Source: an uncultured Bacteroidales bacterium
GTDB lineage: Bacteria > Bacteroidota > Bacteroidia > Bacteroidales > Paludibacteraceae
Assembly: GCA_937892015.1 (NCBI GenBank)
Contig: CALAUY010000199.1
Coordinates: 1-10,616 of the forward strand
Direction: 5' to 3'
Length of the DNA stretch: 10,616 bases
Shown here: piece by piece, positions 6,382 to 10,616 of the stretch
How positions within the stretch are numbered: the first letter of the stretch is position 1
Layout of the letters: each line of letters starts with the position of its first letter
Position numbers and translations under genes: made by a program
The notes under the pieces: generated by a model
What the model was told of the DNA's origin: nothing
The model's input: only the letters and a program-made list of their open reading frames with translations
Database searches by the model: none

Positions 6382-7010
6382 AGCATAATCTGGTCGAAAA
6401 GATAGACGATGTTTTTCTCATCGTCGGGCAGTGCCACCATGAAATCGTTCTCGTACGGTTCGTCTGTTTTCATCCCCGCCCTGAAATCGGCATCGGCATA
6501 CAGGCCGAGATACCGTAAAGGCATGATGTTGTTGATATTCAGCGAGATGAGCAGGTCGAAATGTTCGTGTTTGAGGTCGTTGCGTTCGTGCTCTTTGGGT
6601 TGGCCGAGTAGGTTGACATCCTGACTGCCGAGGATGCGATAGTCGCGCAAAATAGCTGAAGATATCTGTTTCTTATCAACGAATCCCCAAGCGGTGACGG
6701 TCTTGCCGTCGGCTTGCAGTTCGCGTATGAGTTGCTTTACTTGACTATTGCGTTCGAGCAGATCACTCTCGAAGAGGATGAACACTTTCTTGATGCGGGT
6801 GTAACTCGGGAAGAAGGCCTGTTTGGCAGGTTGTTTTCTTTGCGCATGGCGGAAAGCGCGCTCACGCAGAGCATTGCAGAGTCGTTTGAACCAAGGCGTG
6901 TCTTGAGTCGTCGGTTCTCCTTTCTGCACGTTTGCCGCCACCGTGAAATCCTGCTTGTCTTTTGGGGAGACGTTGACGTAAATCGTTTCGTTGTTGTCGT
7001 TCTTGTTCAT
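6312..7010 (-). CDS. DUF6913-like conserved protein of unknown function
   Basis: A 232-residue soluble protein with no signal peptide or membrane segment. Residues 1-65 are polar and basic and probably disordered. From about 70 an alternating strand/helix pattern starts with RIKKVFILFESDLLERNSQVKQLIRELQADGKTVTAWGFV, continues through DVNLLGQPKEHERNDLKHEHFDLLISLNI and ends YLFDQIMLYLRKINA. This agrees with what I remember of the Bacteroidota family DUF6913; the assignment is from memory and moderately sure. The fold looks Rossmann-like but I see no catalytic motif. The ATG at 7010-7008 overlaps the ligA stop as ATGA, so it is translationally coupled to DNA ligase and last in that operon. The last 22 codons and stop overlap the end of pssA on the other strand. 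Confidence 0.8.
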   Translation of the reverse strand: MNKNDNNETIYVNVSPKDKQDFTVAANVQKGEPTTQDTPWFKRLCNALRERAFRHAQRKQPAKQAFFPSYTRIKKVFILFESDLLERNSQVKQLIRELQADGKTVTAWGFVDKKQISSAILRDYRILGSQDVNLLGQPKEHERNDLKHEHFDLLISLNINNIMPLRYLGLYADADFRAGMKTDEPYENDFMVALPDDEKNIVYLFDQIMLYLRKINADNTYQTMHTQPANKK

Positions 7011-9097
7011 GTCGTTTGTTTCATCTGAATCAAGTCGAGGAACTCGTCCTCGGAGAGTATCTGTACACCTAATTTTTGTGCCTTCTCCAGTTTGGCCGGT
7101 CCCATGTTCTCGCCTGCCAATATGAACGCCGTCTTGGCACTGACAGAGCCGGCGTTTTTGCCGCCGTGCGCTTCGATGAGCGCTTTGTATTCGTCGCGAC
7201 TATGATAACGGAAAACCCCGGAGACGACGATGGCCTTGCCGCTCAAACTGTCTGACAGACGAGTCTCTTGCTCGGAACTCTCCATCTGTAGGCCGGCATC
7301 GCGCAGTCGGTTGATGATGAGTTGGTTGTCGGCGTTCTGAAGATGTGCCGCGACGGACTTGGCAATCTCTTCGCCCACATCCTCCACTTCGGTCAGTTCA
7401 TCGACTGTTGCGGCACAGAGCAGGTCGATGGAGGGGTACGCTTTGGCCAGTTTCTTCGCGGTCGTCTCGCCCACGAAACGGATGCCGAGTGCGAAGAGAA
7501 CGCGACTCCATGGCACCTGTTTGCTCTGCTCGAGCCCTTGCATGAGTCGGTCGGCCGACTTGTCACCGAACCCCGGAAGAGCGGCTATTTGGTCGTGATC
7601 GAGGTGATAGACATCGGCGATATTGTGCAGCCATCCTTTCTCGTAGAAGAGGTCGATGGTCTCTGAGCCCAGTCCGTCGATGTTCATCGCTTTGCGGGAA
7701 ACGAAATGCTCCATTTTGCCCTTTTGTTGCGGGGGACACCCGCTGTCGTTGGGGCATCTCCAAGCCGCTTCGCCCTCGACTCTGACGAGCGGAGTGCCGC
7801 ATTCGGGACAAGTGCGGATGAACTGCACGGGTCGTGCATCGGCACTGCGTTTGGTTGGCTCGACAGCCGTGATTTTCGGGATAATCTCGCCACCTTTCTC
7901 CACCCAGACGTAGTCGCCTTCATGCAGGTCGAGCGAACGGATGAAATCTTCGTTGTTGAGCGTGGCTCGTTTGACGACAGTGCCACTGAGGAGCACGGGC
8001 TGCATGTTGGCCACGGGCGTGATGGCACCCGTTCGGCCCACTTGGTAGGTGACGGAGTGGAGTTGTGTGAGTTGTTTCTCTGCGGCGAACTTGAAGGCAA
8101 TGGCCCATCGTGGCGTTTTGGCGGTATATCCGAGCATCTCTTGTTGTGCCAATGCGTTGACTTTCAGCACTACGCCATCGGTAGCGACAGGTAGGGTCTT
8201 GCGTTCGGTGTCCCAGAAATGGATGAAGTCCATCACCTCTTCAACGCTTCGGCAGACGCGTATTGCATCGCTGACTTGGAATCCGGCTTTCTTGGCCATC
8301 TGCAGGCGTTCGAAGTGGGTAGTGCCGGGTATGTTCTCGCCGAGCACGTAATAGAGGTACGCATCGAGTCCGCGCGCTCGTACCTGTTCGGGATTGAGCA
8401 GTTTGAGCGTGCCGGATGCTGCGTTTCGCGGATTGGCGAAGAGCGGCTCTTCGTCCGCTTCGCGTTGACGGTTGATGCGGTCGAAATGCTCCCAAGGCAG
8501 GAGTACCTCGCCACGAATCTCGAAGTTAGGAGGCATCGAGTCTCTTTGGTCAGGGGCAATCTGTTGGGGGATGGAGGCGATTGTGCGGATGTTCTGCACC
8601 ACATCATCACCACGTACGCCATCCCCACGCGTGAGTGCACGTACCAGTCGTCCGTTCTCGTACCAAAGTGAGATGGACAGTCCGTCGTACTTGAGTTCAC
8701 ATACTATCTCTACGCCCGTTTGTCCCTCGAGTCCCTTATAGACTCGCATCAACCAGTCGCGTATCTCTTGTTCGGAGTACGTGTTGGCGAGTGAGAGCAT
8801 CGGATAACGATGAGCCACTTGCTCGAATCCCTCTCCCGTCTTGCTTTTGGATGAAGTGGTGACGATGTCACTACCCACGTGTTGTGTGGGTGACTTAGGG
8901 TCGAACAGTTCAGGATGTCGTTGCTCTAAGACCTCGAGTCGGTGCATTTTCTCGTCAAACTCGCGATCCGACATGATGGGTTGGGAGAGCACATAATAGT
9001 TGTAGTTCTGCTCTTCCAGTTCTTTTCGGAGTGCCAGTATTTCATCGCGTTCCGATAGTTGGGGTTCGATATCGTCAAACAGACTGAGTTGTTGCAT
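7007..9097 (-). CDS. ligA: NAD-dependent DNA ligase LigA
   Basis: A full-length 696-residue ligase that seals nicks in replication and repair using NAD+. Domains in order: Ia (about 15-75, with NYNYYVLSQPIMSDREFDE), the adenylation domain with CELKYDGLSISL (Lys136 is the AMP-accepting lysine), TRGDGVRGDDVVQNIRTI, NPRNAASGTLK and TDGVVLKV; the OB fold; a C4 zinc finger (Cys430, Cys433, Cys448, Cys454); helix-hairpin-helix repeats (about 495-590); and a C-terminal BRCT domain (about 617-693). No key residue is missing. ATG 9097 gives MQQLSLFDDI, a plausible start just before domain Ia. The gene lies 78 bases after the glycosyltransferase in the same reading frame, separated by repeated stop codons, and has no promoter of its own that I can see. 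Its stop overlaps the next start as ATGA. Confidence 0.97.
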   Translation of the reverse strand: MQQLSLFDDIEPQLSERDEILALRKELEEQNYNYYVLSQPIMSDREFDEKMHRLEVLEQRHPELFDPKSPTQHVGSDIVTTSSKSKTGEGFEQVAHRYPMLSLANTYSEQEIRDWLMRVYKGLEGQTGVEIVCELKYDGLSISLWYENGRLVRALTRGDGVRGDDVVQNIRTIASIPQQIAPDQRDSMPPNFEIRGEVLLPWEHFDRINRQREADEEPLFANPRNAASGTLKLLNPEQVRARGLDAYLYYVLGENIPGTTHFERLQMAKKAGFQVSDAIRVCRSVEEVMDFIHFWDTERKTLPVATDGVVLKVNALAQQEMLGYTAKTPRWAIAFKFAAEKQLTQLHSVTYQVGRTGAITPVANMQPVLLSGTVVKRATLNNEDFIRSLDLHEGDYVWVEKGGEIIPKITAVEPTKRSADARPVQFIRTCPECGTPLVRVEGEAAWRCPNDSGCPPQQKGKMEHFVSRKAMNIDGLGSETIDLFYEKGWLHNIADVYHLDHDQIAALPGFGDKSADRLMQGLEQSKQVPWSRVLFALGIRFVGETTAKKLAKAYPSIDLLCAATVDELTEVEDVGEEIAKSVAAHLQNADNQLIINRLRDAGLQMESSEQETRLSDSLSGKAIVVSGVFRYHSRDEYKALIEAHGGKNAGSVSAKTAFILAGENMGPAKLEKAQKLGVQILSEDEFLDLIQMKQTT

Positions 9098-9112
9098 TGC
9101 AGGCGTGTATGG

Positions 9113-9196
9113 TTATTTATCGGGTGGGTTCGGTTATTTATCGGGTGATGATGGTTATTTATCGGGTGATGATGGTTATTTATCGAGCGTGTTCGG
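9113..9196 (-). repeat. Four tandem 21-base units, each ending in an in-frame stop codon
   Basis: Read on the minus strand, four 7-codon units occupy 9196-9176, 9175-9155, 9154-9134 and 9133-9113. They would encode P-N-T-L-D-K-stop, P-S-S-P-D-K-stop twice, and P-N-P-P-D-K-stop. The first unit is the real C-terminus of the glycosyltransferase; the others are copies downstream of it. The invariant part is CGATAAATAACC, and the two middle units are identical. After the last unit, 15 bases remain before the ligA start. The unit length is a multiple of three, so all four TAA stops share the frame of both flanking genes. Confidence 0.9.
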
Positions 9197-10375
9197 TTGC
9201 TTGTAGGCGTTGAGGTATTGTTGGTCTCGGATGGCCAACCCGAACATCTCGATGAGTTGGTTGGCACTCTCGCGGATGTCGTACTGCTTCATCGATTCGG
9301 CGTATCGGAAGCCCATCTCCCATCGCTCTTTGGGGTGACTGAGCCAATAATCAATCCGTTCGGCCAGTGCTTCGGGGTTTTTCTTTGGGAACGTACTCTT
9401 GGCTGTGAGTGCGAACTGGGGTGTTCCGGTGTGGTGTCCGTACGCGATGACGGGTACGACGGCCTGTTGCATAGCCTCCATGATACTCAGTCCCTCTACC
9501 TCGATGGTGGCGCAATGGATGGCGAGGTCGGCATGTGCTGCCAGTTCGCGTAGTTCATCACGTGTATGGAACTGAAAGACGGGTTCGTACTTCAGAACGC
9601 CCTCTTTGACGAGTCGTTGTGCATGCTTGACGAGTGCATTCTTGCGTGGGCCTTGTCCGGCAAAATGCAGCCGTATGCGTTGGTTGAAGGCGCTGTACCG
9701 CATCGCTTCGAGGAGCGTTGGTTGGTCTTTTTCGACCGAGAAGCGTCCGATATAGATGACATCGAGCGGTCGGTTGTCGTCGAAATAATTGTCGGGCGGG
9801 GTGATGGGTCGGATGCATGTGTCGGGTATGACGCCGTTGGAGATGACCTTGAACTGTGCGTGGATATGGTATCGCATCAGACGGTCATAGACGTTTTCCG
9901 TGGGACATTGTATGCGGTTGCAGTGGTTGTAAATCCGTCGCCTCCAGTACTTCAGCAATACGCGGTTGGGCCAACTCCAATGGATGCCCAGTTGGTAGAG
10001 GATATTCTCGGGGTGCAGATGATAGGTGGCCGTGACGGGTTTGCCGAGTTTTTCTGCCATCAGGATGGCACGGTGTTGCAAGGGGAAATACTCTTCGACG
10101 TGCACGACATCGGCCCAACGGACCGCTTCTTCGATAATCTTCGGGTCGCTCTTGGCGAAACAGAAACCATTGTGGTCGATGATTGGTTGCACGATGGGGA
10201 AGATGAACCGCTTGAGTTTATATTCGGGTTCCGGGCCACCATGCTTGGGGTTCTCACCCGACAGCACGCGGACATCTTGTCCGGCATCGCGAAGTGTTTT
10301 GATGGTACGTCGGGCGGAAACGGAGAGTCCGTTCCCCTCCACGTAGAGGTTGCTCAATACAAATAAAATCTTCAT
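9176..10375 (-). CDS. GT4-type glycosyltransferase (glycosyl transferase group 1)
   Basis: A 399-residue GT-B-fold enzyme that moves a sugar from a nucleotide-sugar donor. The N-terminal acceptor half starts MKILFVLSN with a G-N-G-L-S motif (14-18) and contains VVHVEEYFPL and TYHLHPENI. The donor half contains VIYIGRFSVEKDQPTLLEAM (207-225) and the E-x7-E motif at Glu292/Glu300 within IEVEGLSIMEAM, the retaining GT4 signature. No signal peptide or strong membrane helix is seen, so it is cytosolic or peripheral to the membrane. The general look recalls enzymes that glucosylate diacylglycerol or build surface glycans; acceptor and donor cannot be read from the sequence. It has its own promoter (10404-10466) with a leader of about 25 bases and heads an operon with ligA and the DUF6913-like gene. 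Confidence 0.88.
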   Translation of the reverse strand: MKILFVLSNLYVEGNGLSVSARRTIKTLRDAGQDVRVLSGENPKHGGPEPEYKLKRFIFPIVQPIIDHNGFCFAKSDPKIIEEAVRWADVVHVEEYFPLQHRAILMAEKLGKPVTATYHLHPENILYQLGIHWSWPNRVLLKYWRRRIYNHCNRIQCPTENVYDRLMRYHIHAQFKVISNGVIPDTCIRPITPPDNYFDDNRPLDVIYIGRFSVEKDQPTLLEAMRYSAFNQRIRLHFAGQGPRKNALVKHAQRLVKEGVLKYEPVFQFHTRDELRELAAHADLAIHCATIEVEGLSIMEAMQQAVVPVIAYGHHTGTPQFALTAKSTFPKKNPEALAERIDYWLSHPKERWEMGFRYAESMKQYDIRESANQLIEMFGLAIRDQQYLNAYKQPNTLDK

Positions 10376-10403
10376 TTTTATTGTTCAGTTTTCTCAATCA
10401 GGG

Positions 10404-10466
10404 TGCAAAGGTACTGCTTTTTTTTGACATATGCAAGAAAAAAGTGAAAAAAGTGCATTTTTGGGG
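10404..10466 (-). promoter_or_regulatory. Bacteroidota-type promoter with upstream TGCA element, driving the glycosyltransferase-ligA operon
   Basis: On the minus strand the -7 box TACCTTTG spans 10413-10406 and the -33 box CTTG spans 10437-10434, again 20 bases apart, followed by CATAT and a run of eight A. CCCCAAAA starts at 10466, exactly 29 bases before the -33 box as in the transporter promoter, and runs into the TGCA-centred quasi-palindrome. An extra GTGCATTTTT copy on the plus strand (10466-10475) repeats the one at 10453-10462 with a 13-base step. Transcription should start near 10400, giving a leader of roughly 25 bases before ATG 10375. Confidence 0.85.
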
Positions 10467-10562
10467 TGCATTTTTTGTTTTTTTTAGGGGCGTAGTAGGA
10501 TTAGTGCCAAATGGTTGGGGCGCGATGCGGAAGAAATTTTGTGGTGGTTGCATCCGTTTTTC
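10467..10562. other. Non-coding spacer, T-rich then mixed sequence
   Basis: The stretch upstream of the glycosyltransferase promoter contains long T-runs (10471-10485) and then unremarkable sequence up to the tandem repeat. A short plus-strand open frame through it (10381-10596) is low-complexity and not credible as a gene. No second promoter is seen. Confidence 0.5.
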
Positions 10563-10616
10563 GAGGGAGTATGGAGGGAGTATAGAGAGGGTATAGAAAG
10601 GGTATAGAGAGGGTAT
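10563..10616. repeat. 11-base tandem repeat, about five copies, continuing past the window edge
   Basis: The units are GAGGGAGTATG (10563), GAGGGAGTATA (10574), GAGAGGGTATA (10585), GAAAGGGTATA (10596) and GAGAGGGTAT (10607, cut by the edge). The period is exactly 11 and units differ by one to three bases, with G/A confined to one strand. The period is not a multiple of three, so it is unlikely to be coding. Total length is unknown because it runs off the window. Confidence 0.9.

Noticed and set aside
8926..9267. Minus-strand open frame with a 7-residue His/Asn-rich repeat
   Set aside because: It is the alternate-frame reading of the 21-base stop-codon repeat and runs into the ligA and glycosyltransferase coding sequence; a period of 21 keeps any one frame open. 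No start context or family resemblance.
10381..10596. Plus-strand 71-codon open frame
   Set aside because: Low-complexity translation of T-runs, the promoter and the 11-base repeat; opposite strand to the promoter and no recognisable protein.

Overview
The window looks like chromosomal DNA from a member of the phylum Bacteroidota, most likely order Bacteroidales and possibly Prevotellaceae. Two intergenic regions carry the Bacteroidota-type promoter (TTTG/CTTG, 20 bases, then TAnnTTTG), start codons lack clear Shine-Dalgarno sequences, and the proteins (long two-domain NAD synthetase, full-length DsbD, DUF6913-like protein) have a Bacteroidales character. The family-level placement is a guess. 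I see no phage, transposon, CRISPR, toxin-antitoxin or defence genes and no rRNA or tRNA. The protein-coding content is ordinary housekeeping and envelope metabolism.

Layout. (1) Positions 1-3968, plus strand: the 3' end of nadE (NAD synthesis), dsbD (transmembrane reductant relay), rlmB (TrmH/SpoU-type rRNA methyltransferase) and an RluA-family pseudouridine synthase. Gaps are 15 and 12 bases, and the last pair overlaps by 23 bases, so this is very probably one operon. (2) Positions 3969-4269: a 301-base spacer with a strong-looking promoter and a repeat-bearing 5' leader. (3) Positions 4270-6381, plus strand: an AmpG/PAT-like major facilitator transporter followed by pssA (phosphatidylserine synthase). 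(4) Positions 6312-10375, minus strand, transcribed right to left: a family 4-type glycosyltransferase, ligA (NAD-dependent DNA ligase) and a DUF6913-like protein of unknown function. ligA and the DUF gene overlap as ATGA. The operon has its own promoter at 10404-10466. The DUF gene and pssA converge and overlap tail to tail by 70 bases. (5) Positions 10376-10616: promoter, T-rich spacer and an 11-base tandem repeat running off the edge.

How the genes fit: nadE makes the cofactor that LigA consumes, though they lie in different operons. DsbD, PssA, the glycosyltransferase and the transporter all point to the cell envelope. RlmB and the RluA-type enzyme both modify RNA.

The most interesting material is non-coding. 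The two promoters share a 63-base module (48 identities, no gaps, by my hand alignment) with a quasi-palindromic TGCA-centred element at an identical distance from the -33 box. Between the glycosyltransferase and ligA, the last seven codons of the glycosyltransferase including its stop are tandemly repeated, giving four in-frame stops between two genes in the same frame. A related CCGATAAA word is repeated in the transporter's leader. Several spacers here contain short tandem repeats.
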